Positions 32,102 to 40,805 of a stretch of 64,000 nt of DNA are shown here, in pieces. The DNA is from Anaerotruncus rubiinfantis (GTDB lineage: Bacteria; Bacillota; Clostridia; Oscillospirales; Ruminococcaceae). Within the stretch, counting starts at the first letter, position 1, and the number at the start of each line of letters is the position of its first letter. The stretch covers positions 1,564,614 to 1,628,613 of the forward strand of contig NZ_FKLA01000009.1 of the NCBI RefSeq assembly GCF_900078395.1. Direction: 5' to 3'. The notes below the pieces were generated by a model that saw nothing but the letters and a program-made list of their open reading frames with translations, had not been told where the DNA came from and did no database searches. Both the position numbers and the translations under genes were made by a program.

Positions 32102-33811
32102 ATGAACCATATGGACTTATACAACCGCTGGCTTTCCCACCCGCTGGAGGACCCGGACCTGAAGCCCGACCTCGAGGCGATCAAAGGCAATGATGAGGAG
32201 ATCTATGAACGCTTTTACCGCGATCTCGCGTTCGGTACGGCCGGCCTGCGCGGCGTGATCGGCGCGGGTACCAACCGCATGAATATCTATACCGTGCGCC
32301 GCGCGACCCAGGGGCTTGCGGAAATGCTCAAGGGACAAAATCCGGACCCGTCGGTTGCGGTGTCGTATGACAGCCGGATCAAATCCGACCTGTTTGCCCG
32401 CGAAACGGCGCGAGTGCTCGCCGCGAACGGGGTCAAGGTCTGGCTCTATCCCGAGCTGATGCCGGTGCCGGCGCTTTCGTTTGCGACGCGGGAGCTTCAT
32501 TGCGACGCGGGCGTCATGGTGACAGCTTCCCATAACCCGGCAAAATATAACGGTTATAAGGTCTATGGCAGCGACGGCTGCCAGCTCACCGAAAAACATG
32601 CCGACGCGGTGCTCGCCATCATCAACGGGCTGGACCTCTTTGACGATGTGAAGACCACCGATTTTGATGCCGCGCTGAAAAACGGCATGATCCGGTATAT
32701 CGGCGCGGACGTGGTGGACAAATTCATCGCGGCGGTGCTGTCCCAGCAGGTGAACCCCGGCGTCTGTGCGAAAGCAGGATTAAAGCTTGTCTATTCGCCG
32801 CTCAACGGTTCGGGCAACAAGCCGGTGCGCCGGGTGCTTTCCGAAATCGGCGCGGCGGATGTGACCGTCGTTCCGGAGCAGGAGCATCCGGACGGCAACT
32901 TTCCAACCTGCCCATTCCCGAACCCGGAGATCAAGGAGGCGCTCGCCAAAGGGCTGGAGCTCTCCCAAAAATGCGGCGCGGACCTGCTGCTTGCCACCGA
33001 TCCGGACTGCGACCGCGTGGGCATCGCGGTGAAGGACGGCGTGGATTACCGGCTGCTGACGGGAAATCAGGTCGGCGCGCTGCTCTTCGATTATATCTGC
33101 CAGAACCGGACGGCGGGCGGCACCATGCCGGAGAACCCGATCGCGGTGACGACGATCGTTTCCACCAAGCTCACGAATGCGATTGGAAAAGCATACGGCG
33201 TGAAGGTCATCAATGTGCTGACCGGCTTCAAATATATCGGCGAACAGATTGCGATTGTCGAGGCCGAAGGACATCCGGAGCGGTTCATCTTTGGTTTTGA
33301 GGAGAGTTACGGCTATTTAGCGGGCACCCATGTGCGCGACAAGGACGCGGTGGTTGGTTCGATGCTGATCGTCGAGATGGCCTCGTGGTATAAGCAGAAG
33401 GGGATGTCGCTTGTCGACGCGCTTGACGCGCTGTATGAGAAGTACGGGCTCTATTGTGAGAGCGTCGCGAACTTCCAGTTCGAGGGTGCGCAGGGCATGA
33501 AGATCATGGACGGCATGATGAAAAAGCTGCGCGCGGACAAGGTGAGCAAGATCGCAGGGCGTCCGGTTGTGGATACGATCGACTATCTCGAATCGACCGA
33601 AACGACCGCCGAAGGCGTGCGGTCGGTGGAACTGCCGAAATCGAACGTGCTGGAATACCTGCTTGACAACGGCTGTACCGCGATCGTGCGCCCGTCCGGC
33701 ACCGAACCGAAGATCAAGCTGTACCTGTCGGTGGTGGGGAAAGATATGGCGGAGATCGACGCGCGGGCCAGGGAAATTGGCGATGACGTGAAGAAACTCC
33801 TGGGTGTCTGA
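32102..33811 (+). CDS. Phosphoglucomutase/phosphomannomutase (alpha-D-phosphohexomutase family)
   Basis: The 569-residue enzyme interconverts hexose 1- and 6-phosphates; the length fits the large PgcA/PgmB-like form of Firmicutes. The phosphoserine loop is TASHNP (141-146), the metal loop is ATDPDCDRVGIA, the sugar-binding loop is FGFEESYGYLAGTHVRDKD, and the C-terminal phosphate-binding loop is VRPSGTEPKIKLY. The N-terminal FGTAGLRG is typical. It likely supplies glucose 1-phosphate for envelope or storage polymers. Confidence 0.95.
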   Translation: MNHMDLYNRWLSHPLEDPDLKPDLEAIKGNDEEIYERFYRDLAFGTAGLRGVIGAGTNRMNIYTVRRATQGLAEMLKGQNPDPSVAVSYDSRIKSDLFARETARVLAANGVKVWLYPELMPVPALSFATRELHCDAGVMVTASHNPAKYNGYKVYGSDGCQLTEKHADAVLAIINGLDLFDDVKTTDFDAALKNGMIRYIGADVVDKFIAAVLSQQVNPGVCAKAGLKLVYSPLNGSGNKPVRRVLSEIGAADVTVVPEQEHPDGNFPTCPFPNPEIKEALAKGLELSQKCGADLLLATDPDCDRVGIAVKDGVDYRLLTGNQVGALLFDYICQNRTAGGTMPENPIAVTTIVSTKLTNAIGKAYGVKVINVLTGFKYIGEQIAIVEAEGHPERFIFGFEESYGYLAGTHVRDKDAVVGSMLIVEMASWYKQKGMSLVDALDALYEKYGLYCESVANFQFEGAQGMKIMDGMMKKLRADKVSKIAGRPVVDTIDYLESTETTAEGVRSVELPKSNVLEYLLDNGCTAIVRPSGTEPKIKLYLSVVGKDMAEIDARAREIGDDVKKLLGV

Positions 33812-33861
33812 TCCTTCAGTTTAAAAAAAATGGACAAATTTATGGATTTTTGAAAAAACAC

Positions 33862-33890
33862 TTGCTTTTTGGGATAGCTTGTGCTAAAAT
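33862..33890 (+). promoter_or_regulatory. Sigma-A promoter of rpmE
   Basis: TTGCTT (33862-33867) and TAAAAT (33885-33890) with 17-base spacing, about 50 bases before the L31 start. Confidence 0.78.
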
Positions 33891-33943
33891 TCAAATGTTA
33901 CATTTATGGTATCTAGAGCCGATACCAGAAAGAGGTGAAACGA

Positions 33944-34147
33944 ATGAAAGAGGGAATCCATCCGAAGTATGTGGACACCACCATCACCTGCGCGTGCGGT
34001 GAGGTCATCCATACTCGTTCGACAAAAGAGAACATCCACGTTGAAATTTGTTCCAAGTGCCATCCTTTCTTCACCGGCCGTCAGAAGCTGGTTGATACTG
34101 GTGGCCGTGTTGACCGCTTCAAAAAGCGTTTTGGCATGGACAAGTAA
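33944..34147 (+). CDS. rpmE: 50S ribosomal protein L31, zinc-binding form
   Basis: The 67-residue protein reads [20 protein letters not shown] at its start and carries the four-cysteine zinc ribbon (CAC plus CSKC), as in the C+ form of L31. AGAGGTG lies before the ATG at 33944; a GTG 9 bases earlier overlaps that ribosome site and is less likely. It has its own promoter and terminator. Confidence 0.97.
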   Translation: MKEGIHPKYVDTTITCACGEVIHTRSTKENIHVEICSKCHPFFTGRQKLVDTGGRVDRFKKRFGMDK

Positions 34148-34164
34148 GTTCTTTTTGCTGAAAG

Positions 34165-34198
34165 GGCGCAGCCGTAAGCTTTTTACGGCTGCGTTTTT
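34165..34198 (+). terminator. Intrinsic terminator after rpmE
   Basis: CGCAGCCGTAA and TTACGGCTGCG pair around a short loop and are followed by five T. Confidence 0.93.
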
Positions 34199-34230
34199 GC
34201 ATATTGTCACATTGGAAAGGAAGTCGTCAT

Positions 34231-34416
34231 ATGGAAAAGAAATACCGTTTCTGGATGGGTCTGGCCTGCTTTATGACCGGCATTGTTCTGGGGTTTCTGC
34301 TTTCGCCGGTGAAAAACGGCGTCTCGATCGGAAACAACAGCTGCAATGAATATGGAAAGCTCTCCGGCGGGGAAGAGGAGCCTGCCGAAGAGGACGAGGA
34401 TGCGATCGCGTTTTGA
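34231..34416 (+). CDS. Small single-helix membrane protein, coupled to the RluA-type gene
   Basis: The 61-residue protein has one membrane helix near its N terminus (FWMGLACFMTGIVLGFLLSP) and an acidic C terminus (EEEPAEEDEDAIAF). GGAAAGGAAG precedes the ATG at 34231. The stop codon overlaps the TTG start of the pseudouridine synthase gene by 4 bases, so the two are translated together. It resembles short YtxH-like membrane proteins of Firmicutes, but I cannot assign a family. Confidence 0.7.
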   Translation: MEKKYRFWMGLACFMTGIVLGFLLSPVKNGVSIGNNSCNEYGKLSGGEEEPAEEDEDAIAF

Positions 34417-35294
34417 GGCGGATCGATTACACTATCCCGCCGGAATATGACGGACGCAAAGTGCTGCACTTTTTGCGCGGGAGCGCTGGCTGCTCCTATT
34501 CGTTGGTGCGGTCACTCAAAACTTTTGAGGACGGTATCCTTTTAAATGGCGTACGCACCCGCACAATCGACCGGGTGAAGGAGGGGGACCGCCTGACGAT
34601 CACCCTGCACGAGAACCCAAAGGAAGCCCAACTTTTTGATTCGCCGGTCCCGGTTCTTTACGAGGACGACGATCTCATCGTTTTCGACAAGCCTGCCAAA
34701 ATGGCCTGCCATCCTGCAAAATCGATGCAGCAGGGGACGCTGGCGAACGTATTCGCGGCGCACTGCGCCCGCATTGGCGCGGCGGCGCCCTGCCGGATTC
34801 TGAACCGGATGGACAAAGACACGACCGGTGCGGTGGTCATTGCGAAGAACGCTTTTGCGGCAGCCGCGTTGACCGGAAAAATCGACAAGACCTATCTCGC
34901 GGTCATCCCGGGCGTGATCTCGCCGCCGTCCGGTGTGGTCGACGCGCCGATCGGCCAACCCGACCGCACCGACCCGCGCCGCGCTGTCCTGCCGGACGGG
35001 AAGCCTGCCCGAACCGGTTACGAAACGGTTTTTGCGGGGGAATGGTTCAGCATTCTGCGGTGTACCCTCTATACCGGCCGTACCCACCAGATCCGGGTGC
35101 ATATGGCACATTTGGGGCATCCGCTTTTGGGCGACACGCTCTATGAAGGAGACCTTTCCGAAATCGGGCGGCAGGCGCTGCACTGCGCGGCGGTTTCGTT
35201 TACACATCCGGTGACCGGAAAAGCGGTGCGGGTGGAGTCACCGCTTCCGAAAGATATGCAAAAGTTCGAGGGCCAGCCGGTGGAAAGCTGTTGA
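34413..35294 (+). CDS. RluA-family pseudouridine synthase
   Basis: The 293-residue protein has an S4-like N-terminal part (residues about 12-70, RKVLHFLRGSAGCSYSLVRSLK) and a catalytic domain. The usual HRLDxxTSG motif reads NRMDKDTTG, keeping the catalytic Asp, and the later YTGRTHQIRVHMAHLGHPLLGD is canonical. The start is a TTG overlapping the preceding stop. The target RNA position cannot be predicted. It is the last gene before the ABC transporter promoter. Confidence 0.9.
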   Translation: MRRIDYTIPPEYDGRKVLHFLRGSAGCSYSLVRSLKTFEDGILLNGVRTRTIDRVKEGDRLTITLHENPKEAQLFDSPVPVLYEDDDLIVFDKPAKMACHPAKSMQQGTLANVFAAHCARIGAAAPCRILNRMDKDTTGAVVIAKNAFAAAALTGKIDKTYLAVIPGVISPPSGVVDAPIGQPDRTDPRRAVLPDGKPARTGYETVFAGEWFSILRCTLYTGRTHQIRVHMAHLGHPLLGDTLYEGDLSEIGRQALHCAAVSFTHPVTGKAVRVESPLPKDMQKFEGQPVESC

Positions 35295-35340
35295 ATATGT
35301 ATAAAAAACCTCGATGATGAATATTTTTTCGTTTTTTTCC

Positions 35341-35368
35341 TTGCAAAGCGCAAAAATGAATGTATAAT
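35341..35368 (+). promoter_or_regulatory. Sigma-A promoter of the amino-acid ABC transporter operon
   Basis: TTGCAA (35341-35346) and TATAAT (35363-35368) with 16-base spacing. A small inverted repeat GTGAC-acc-GTCAC lies in the leader at 35391-35403. Confidence 0.8.
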
Positions 35369-35423
35369 GATGAGGTAATATACATTACGCGTGACACCGT
35401 CACACATTATGGAGGAAAATAAA

Positions 35424-36287
35424 ATGAAAAAAATTCTTGCAATTGTGCTTGCAATGGTTATGGTATTCTCATTTGCCGCCTGCGGCGGCAACAGCAGCAC
35501 CCCGTCCTCTTCGGCCACTCCGGCATCTTCCGCGGCCGGTGATTCGTCCGCTCCCGCTGCGTCCACCCCTGCTGAAGGCGGCATCCAGAGCGTTGACGAT
35601 CTCACGGGCAAGACCATCGGCGTCCAGCTCGGCACCACAGGCGACATCTATGCCGAGGATATTGAGGGCGCGACCATCGAACGTTACAACAAAGGCTTCG
35701 AGGCTGTCCAGGCGCTCCAGCAGGGCAAGATCGACGCGGTTATGATCGACGACCAGGTCGCGAAGGCGTTCGCCGAGCAGACCGACGGCATCAAAGTGCT
35801 TGAGGAGCCGTTCACTGTCGAGGAATATGCGATCTGCATCTCGAAGGACAAACCGGAATTGACCGAGAGCTTCAATAAGGCGATCGCCGAGCTCAAAGAG
35901 GACGGTACCCTGCAGAAGATCCTCGACTACTATATCGGCCAGGTTGACGGCGCCGAGCCCTACACCTCCCCGGAAGGCATCACCTATGACGGTCAGCTGG
36001 TCATGGCGACCAACGCGGAATTCCCGCCGTATGAATACCACGAAAGCGGTGCTGACGGCGACAAGATCGTTGGTGTTGACGCGGACTTTGCCCGTGCCAT
36101 CTGCGACAAGCTCGGCAAGGAGCTGGTCATCGAAGATATGGCGTTTGATTCGATCATCACCGCTGTCCAGGGCGGCAAAGCTGATTTCGGCGCTGCCGGC
36201 ATGACCGTCACCGAAGACCGCCTGAAGAACATCGACTTCACCGACAGTTACTGCACCGCTTCCCAGGTGGTCATTGTCAAAGAATAA
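35424..36287 (+). CDS. Amino-acid ABC transporter substrate-binding lipoprotein, apparently circularly permuted
   Basis: The 287-residue protein has a lipoprotein signal (FSFAACGG, Cys20) and a Ser/Ala/Pro linker to about residue 53. It then shows both halves of a family 3 (GlnH/FliY-like) binding domain in reversed order. Residues 55-172 (VDDLTGKTIGVQLGTTGDIY to LQKILDYYIG) match the usual C-terminal half, and 190-287 (GQLVMATNAEFPPYEYHE to DFTDSYCTASQVVIVKE) match the usual N-terminal half. GGAGG lies before the ATG. It should deliver a polar amino acid to the permease and ATPase that follow. The permuted order is read by eye from motif order. Confidence 0.88.
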   Translation: MKKILAIVLAMVMVFSFAACGGNSSTPSSSATPASSAAGDSSAPAASTPAEGGIQSVDDLTGKTIGVQLGTTGDIYAEDIEGATIERYNKGFEAVQALQQGKIDAVMIDDQVAKAFAEQTDGIKVLEEPFTVEEYAICISKDKPELTESFNKAIAELKEDGTLQKILDYYIGQVDGAEPYTSPEGITYDGQLVMATNAEFPPYEYHESGADGDKIVGVDADFARAICDKLGKELVIEDMAFDSIITAVQGGKADFGAAGMTVTEDRLKNIDFTDSYCTASQVVIVKE

Positions 36288-36303
36288 TCCCCAAACGGGT
36301 GCC

Positions 36304-36339
36304 GGGATAGGGGTTCTGTTAGCGGAACCCCTATTTCCC
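36304..36339 (+). terminator. Hairpin between binding-protein and permease genes
   Basis: ATAGGGGTTC (36307-36316) pairs with GAACCCCTAT (36325-36334), then TTCCC. With no long T-run it probably works as an attenuating or mRNA-stabilising hairpin that keeps binding-protein mRNA more abundant than the permease part. Confidence 0.6.
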
Positions 36340-36398
36340 TATATCCGGCCTGTCTGCCGGGTGCGCGGCTGAATCGAATTTTGGAAAGGGTGTTATAT

Positions 36399-37124
36399 TT
36401 GGCGGAGCTGCAGCTTAAGCTTGTGAATTGGCTTGCCATGATGCAGGAGAAGTTCATTGACAACTTTATCACCGACGACCGCTGGCGGTATATCACCGAC
36501 GGCCTTGCCGTCACCCTGAAGGTCACCTTCTTTGCCGTGCTGCTCGGCGTTGTGCTCGGGTTCCTCCTCGCGATGATCCGCACGACCAACCAGAAAACCG
36601 GAAAGCTCAAATTTCTGAACCTGCTGGCCAAGCTTTACCTGACCGTCATCCGCGGCACACCGGTCGTGGTGCAGTTGCTTATTATCTATTTCGTCATCTT
36701 CGGTTCGGTCAAGATCGACAAGGTGCTGGTCGCGATCATCGCATTCGGCATCAACTCGGGCGCTTATGTGGCTGAGATCTTCCGCAGCGGCATCATGTCG
36801 GTTCCCGCGGGGCAGTTCGAGGCTGGGCGCAGCCTGGGCTTTAACTATAGCAAGACCATGTGGCTGATCATCATGCCGCAGGCGTTCAAGAACATCCTGC
36901 CGGCGCTCGGCAACGAGTTTATTGTCCTTTTGAAGGAGACTTCGGTCGCGGGCTATATCGCCCTGCAGGACTTGACCAAGGGCGGCGACATCATTCGCAG
37001 CCGCACCTACGAAGCGTTTATGCCGCTCATTGCGGTGGCGCTCATCTACCTGACGCTGGTGCTGGTGCTTTCCAACCTGGTGTCACGGCTTGAAAGGAGG
37101 CTGGCGCAGAGTGATCGAGGTTAA
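36399..37124 (+). CDS. Amino-acid ABC transporter permease (HisM/GlnP family)
   Basis: The 241-residue membrane protein has the polar amino-acid permease layout: N-terminal amphipathic region, [38 protein letters not shown], the EAA loop [26 protein letters not shown], and a C-terminal [18 protein letters not shown]. The start is the TTG 8 bases after AAAGGG; a TTG at 36381 is upstream of that ribosome site. The ATPase gene starts inside its last codons. Confidence 0.94.
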   Translation: MAELQLKLVNWLAMMQEKFIDNFITDDRWRYITDGLAVTLKVTFFAVLLGVVLGFLLAMIRTTNQKTGKLKFLNLLAKLYLTVIRGTPVVVQLLIIYFVIFGSVKIDKVLVAIIAFGINSGAYVAEIFRSGIMSVPAGQFEAGRSLGFNYSKTMWLIIMPQAFKNILPALGNEFIVLLKETSVAGYIALQDLTKGGDIIRSRTYEAFMPLIAVALIYLTLVLVLSNLVSRLERRLAQSDRG

Positions 37125-37833
37125 GAATCTGGAAAAAAGCTTTGGGGAAAACCATGTGCTCTGCGGCATCAACGAGCACATCAAAAAGGGCGAGAAGGTG
37201 GTCGTCATCGGGCCGTCCGGCTCGGGCAAATCGACCTTTCTGCGCTGCCTCAACCTGCTTGAAACGCCGACCGGCGGAGAAATCTGGTTCGAGGGCAAAA
37301 AGATCAACGACCCAAAGGCCGACATCAATAAGCTGCGGCAGAAGATGGGGATGGTTTTCCAGCAGTTCAATCTGTTTCCGCATCTGACCGTGCGCCGCAA
37401 CATCACGCTCGCACCGGTTAAGCTTGGGCTCATGAGCCAGGCGGAAGCGGATAAACGCGCCGAGGAACTGCTTGCGCGCATCGGCCTTTCCGATAAGGCG
37501 GAAAGCTACCCGGCGCAGCTCTCAGGCGGGCAGCAGCAGCGGATCGCAATCGTGCGGGCGCTTGCGATGAACCCGGACGTGATGCTCTTCGACGAGCCGA
37601 CCTCGGCGCTCGACCCGGAGATGGTCGGCGAGGTGCTCGAACTGATGAAGCAGCTCGCGCGGGAAGGGATGACAATGGTCGTGGTGACCCACGAAATGGG
37701 CTTTGCGCGCGAGGTCGCGACCCGGGTGATGTTCATTGACGAAGGGCAGATCATGGAGCAGAACACCCCGCGGGAATTCTTCGAAAACCCGCGGCATCCG
37801 AGGCTTAGGGATTTCCTGTCGAAAGTCTTATAA
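37111..37833 (+). CDS. Amino-acid ABC transporter ATP-binding protein (GlnQ family)
   Basis: The 240-residue ATPase has Walker [10 protein letters not shown] (34-42), Q-loop [13 protein letters not shown], signature LSGGQQQR, Walker [13 protein letters not shown], and the switch His in VVTHEMGFA. The start is the GTG 10 bases after AAAGGAGG, overlapping the permease by 14 bases, so the three transporter genes are a coupled operon. Confidence 0.96.
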   Translation: MIEVKNLEKSFGENHVLCGINEHIKKGEKVVVIGPSGSGKSTFLRCLNLLETPTGGEIWFEGKKINDPKADINKLRQKMGMVFQQFNLFPHLTVRRNITLAPVKLGLMSQAEADKRAEELLARIGLSDKAESYPAQLSGGQQQRIAIVRALAMNPDVMLFDEPTSALDPEMVGEVLELMKQLAREGMTMVVVTHEMGFAREVATRVMFIDEGQIMEQNTPREFFENPRHPRLRDFLSKVL

Positions 37834-37888
37834 TTGAATTCCCGGGGTGCACGCAGGTGCGCCCTTTTCGGGTTCTTTGGAGGAATAT

Positions 37889-38662
37889 ATGAACATACTG
37901 TTTTTTGGCGACGTTGTAGGGCAGGCGGGCTGTGACAAACTGCGCAAAGAGCTTCCCCGGCTCAAAAAGGAACATGGGGCGGGCATCGTGATTGCAAATG
38001 GCGAAAATTCCGCCGAGGGCAATGGGATCACGCCGCATAGCGCGCAGCACCTGTTTGACAGCGGCGTGGACGTCATCACAACCGGCAACCACAGCCTGCG
38101 CCGCCGTGAGATTTACGAGCTGCTCGACGAGAGAAAAGGCGTCATCCGGCCGGCCAACTACCATGCGGCGGCGCCTGGCAGCGGGATTTTCTTTTACGAC
38201 AGCCCCGCTTTCCCGCTCTGTGTATTGAATCTCCAGGGCAGGGTTTACATGGACACTTACGGCAGCCCATTCTCCTGCGCGGACGCGCTTCTTGAAAAGG
38301 CGGACTGCCCGAATATCATCGTGGATTTCCACGCGGAAGCCACCGCCGAAAAGCTTGCGCTCGCGCACTACCTCGACGGACGGGTCTCGGCCGTGATCGG
38401 TACCCACACCCATGTACAGACCGCCGACGAACGGCTGCTGCCGAACGGGACCGCCTATATCACCGACGCGGGCATGTGCGGAGGGCGCAACTCGATTCTC
38501 GGCGTAGTGAAGGAAAAAGCGATCGAGAAGCTGCGCACCGGCCTGCCGACCCGCTTTTCGAACGACCCGGAGGCCATCGAACTGCACGGCGTGCTGCTCA
38601 CCTTTTCCGGCAGGGACGGGAAGGTTACGGAGATCAAACGGATCGCGGTAAAAGCGGAATAA
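37889..38662 (+). CDS. ymdB: YmdB-family metallophosphoesterase (2',3'-cyclic nucleotide phosphodiesterase)
   Basis: The 257-residue protein matches the TIGR00282 family: MNILFFGDVVGQAGC at the start, IANGENSAEGNGIT, VITTGNHSLRRREI, VDFHAEATAEKLAL, and VIGTHTHVQTADERLLPNGTAYITDAGMCG. These contain the Asp, Asn and His metal ligands of the phosphoesterase fold. In Bacillus, YmdB affects biofilm and motility decisions and lies beside rny; here it follows an amino-acid transporter. The family usually reads GNHTWDKKEI, so the Ser-Leu-Arg-Arg after GNH is a small deviation. Confidence 0.93.
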   Translation: MNILFFGDVVGQAGCDKLRKELPRLKKEHGAGIVIANGENSAEGNGITPHSAQHLFDSGVDVITTGNHSLRRREIYELLDERKGVIRPANYHAAAPGSGIFFYDSPAFPLCVLNLQGRVYMDTYGSPFSCADALLEKADCPNIIVDFHAEATAEKLALAHYLDGRVSAVIGTHTHVQTADERLLPNGTAYITDAGMCGGRNSILGVVKEKAIEKLRTGLPTRFSNDPEAIELHGVLLTFSGRDGKVTEIKRIAVKAE

Positions 38663-38673
38663 AATGAAATGGG

Positions 38674-38700
38674 AAGGGCCGCGTAAAAGCGGCCCTTTTT
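38674..38700 (+). terminator. Intrinsic terminator after ymdB
   Basis: AAGGGCCGC and GCGGCCCTT pair around a 6-base loop and run into a T stretch. Confidence 0.92.
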
Positions 38701-38722
38701 GCGTTTGTTTACAAATGTCACA

Positions 38723-38751
38723 TTGAAATAAAGTGCAAAACAGGATATAAT
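38723..38751 (+). promoter_or_regulatory. Sigma-A promoter of the family 5 binding-protein gene
   Basis: TTGAAA (38723-38728) and TATAAT (38746-38751), 17-base spacing, about 50 bases before the ATG. Confidence 0.85.
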
Positions 38752-38804
38752 ATTAAAATATATGATACCGATTTAGATGAAACCCTATTGACTGGGAGAA
38801 CAGG

Positions 38805-40337
38805 ATGAAACAAAAGCTTTGCATAGTTGCGCTTGCGCTGTCGGTGCTGTTGGCCGGATGTTCCGGCATGGAGGTCACCGATCAACAGTTCGGCCTGCCG
38901 AACCAGCCGGCGGAAAACGAGCCGGTGCAGGAAAAACCCGTGCCGGAGCCTGTGAGCACAGTGAACCTTGCCTACAGCGTGAACGATACGCTCAATCCAT
39001 ATACCATGACCACCAAGCTCAACCGGGAACTGGTTCCGCTTTTATATGACAGTCTGACCCGGCCGGATAAGAGCTTTCAGCCGGAATACCAGCTTGCGAC
39101 TGAGATCATCATGCAGGAGAAGGCCTGCACCGTCAAATTTCGGCGCAACGCACAGTTTTCCGACGGTACGCTGCTCACCGGGGAGGATATTACCTATTCG
39201 ATCCAGACGGCGCTTACAACCGACACCAACTGGAGAACAATGCTCCAAAACATCGCAAACTATACGGTCAACACGGACGGAGATGTTGTGATCCAGCTCT
39301 ATCAGGAGGATGCGAACTTCCCGGCGCTGCTCACCTTCCCGATCATCAAGAAGGGTACCGCCGGCGCGGACTACCCAACCGGCGTCAGTAAATTTTACGT
39401 TTCGGGAACCTGGGGCAACACCGGTGTGGTGCTCACGGCGAACCCCATCTATTACGGCGACACCGGCAGCATCGAGACGGTCATGCTGGCGAACGCTTCC
39501 GATCCGGACGCGCTGGCCTTCAACCTGAAGTCCGGCGATATCGACCTTGTCTATTCTGATCTGTCGAGTCCGGAGCTTGCCAACATGTCTGCGTCCAGCG
39601 TGCCGGTTTCGCTCTGCAACCTGGTTTATCTGGGCATCAACGGCAGCTACGGATGGCTTGCGCGGGCGGAGTTCCGGCAGGCGATCAGCCTTGCTGTCAA
39701 CCGGGACGAGATTGTCTCAAAGGCGTACGTTTCCCGCGCGCGCGCGACCCGATATCCGTTTCATCCTGAATTTTACCGGATGAACGCGATGGAGCTCTCG
39801 ACGCCGCGCAGTCTGACCCAAGCGGACGCGCTGCTGGACGGAATCGGGCTTTCCAGCCGGGATGACAACCGGATGCGGCTCGTAAACGGGCGGCCGCTCA
39901 CCCTGCGGCTTTTGGTCAACAGTGAAAACGCCTACCGCAACGCGGCTGCGACGCTGGTCACCGAACAGCTCGCGCAGATCGGCATCAAGGTGGAGGTGGT
40001 TTCACAGGCGTTTTCCCAGTATCAGCAGACATTGCAGAACGGGGACTACGACCTCTATCTGGGAGAGACGCGGCTCATGTACAACATGGACATCGCGCCG
40101 CTGCTGGCGGGCGGGGCGCTCGGATATTTTACGGCCTACAGCGAGGAGCTTTCCGACAGCTACCGCGCCTACCGCGCGACCGGAGCGGGGATCGAATCGT
40201 TCTGCGAGCTGTTTCTCGCCCAGTCGCCGTTTGTGCCGCTGGTGTTTCGGCAGGGGTCGGTTTCCCATAATCGGGAATTCCGGGCGGAAATAGTTGCAAC
40301 CGAGCAGGATATTTTCTATAATATAGTGGAATGGTAA
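38805..40337 (+). CDS. Family 5 extracellular solute-binding lipoprotein (oligopeptide/nickel-type)
   Basis: The 510-residue protein has a lipoprotein signal with lipobox LLAGC (Cys19) and the SBP_bac_5 fold: ELVPLLYDSLTRPD, YQLATEIIMQEKACTVKFRRNAQFSDGTLLTGEDITYSI, and AEFRQAISLAVNRDEIV. It would bind a peptide or similar ligand outside the membrane. No permease or ATPase genes are adjacent, so it either serves a transporter elsewhere or has another role. It is followed after 47 bases by asp23. Confidence 0.88.
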   Translation: MKQKLCIVALALSVLLAGCSGMEVTDQQFGLPNQPAENEPVQEKPVPEPVSTVNLAYSVNDTLNPYTMTTKLNRELVPLLYDSLTRPDKSFQPEYQLATEIIMQEKACTVKFRRNAQFSDGTLLTGEDITYSIQTALTTDTNWRTMLQNIANYTVNTDGDVVIQLYQEDANFPALLTFPIIKKGTAGADYPTGVSKFYVSGTWGNTGVVLTANPIYYGDTGSIETVMLANASDPDALAFNLKSGDIDLVYSDLSSPELANMSASSVPVSLCNLVYLGINGSYGWLARAEFRQAISLAVNRDEIVSKAYVSRARATRYPFHPEFYRMNAMELSTPRSLTQADALLDGIGLSSRDDNRMRLVNGRPLTLRLLVNSENAYRNAAATLVTEQLAQIGIKVEVVSQAFSQYQQTLQNGDYDLYLGETRLMYNMDIAPLLAGGALGYFTAYSEELSDSYRAYRATGAGIESFCELFLAQSPFVPLVFRQGSVSHNREFRAEIVATEQDIFYNIVEW

Positions 40338-40384
40338 TATTTGCGAATCGGCGAAAGCACGAAAGATAGAAGGAGGACGAGATC

Positions 40385-40741
40385 GTGATCAGTATCGAGA
40401 ACCAATACGGCACCATTGAGATATCTCAGGAGTATTTTTCCAACCTTGTGGGTAAGGCCGTGTCCGAATGCTTCGGCGTAGCGGGCATGGTGAGCTCCCC
40501 GGCGCAAGGGCTGCGCGCGGCGATTGCGGGCAAGGATACCCCGGATAAAGGCGTGCGGGTGCGCGCGGCCGGGGATGGGCTTGTGATCGACCTGCACATT
40601 GTGGTCACCTATGGGATGAACATCTCGGTGATTGTCAAAAGCATTGTGAACAAGGTTCGTTACACAGTGGAGCAGGCGACCAATCTGGATGTCGCGAAAG
40701 TGAATGTCTTTGTCGACTCGATGAAGACGGAAAACGCATAA
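40385..40741 (+). CDS. Asp23/Gls24 family envelope stress response protein
   Basis: The 118-residue protein matches the Asp23/YloU family (GTIEISQEYFSNLVGKAVSECFGVAGM, VDLHIVVTYGMNISVIVKSIVNKVRYTVE). GAAGGAGG precedes the GTG start. In Firmicutes a yloU-type gene commonly precedes the DAK2-domain gene, as here. Its role in envelope stress or fatty-acid kinase function is inferred from relatives. Confidence 0.93.
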   Translation: MISIENQYGTIEISQEYFSNLVGKAVSECFGVAGMVSSPAQGLRAAIAGKDTPDKGVRVRAAGDGLVIDLHIVVTYGMNISVIVKSIVNKVRYTVEQATNLDVAKVNVFVDSMKTENA

Positions 40742-40805
40742 ACTGCCTGTGCGCTTCAAACAATTCTGATGCAGTCATAACTGTGAATATGGGGGTCAAA
40801 CAATC

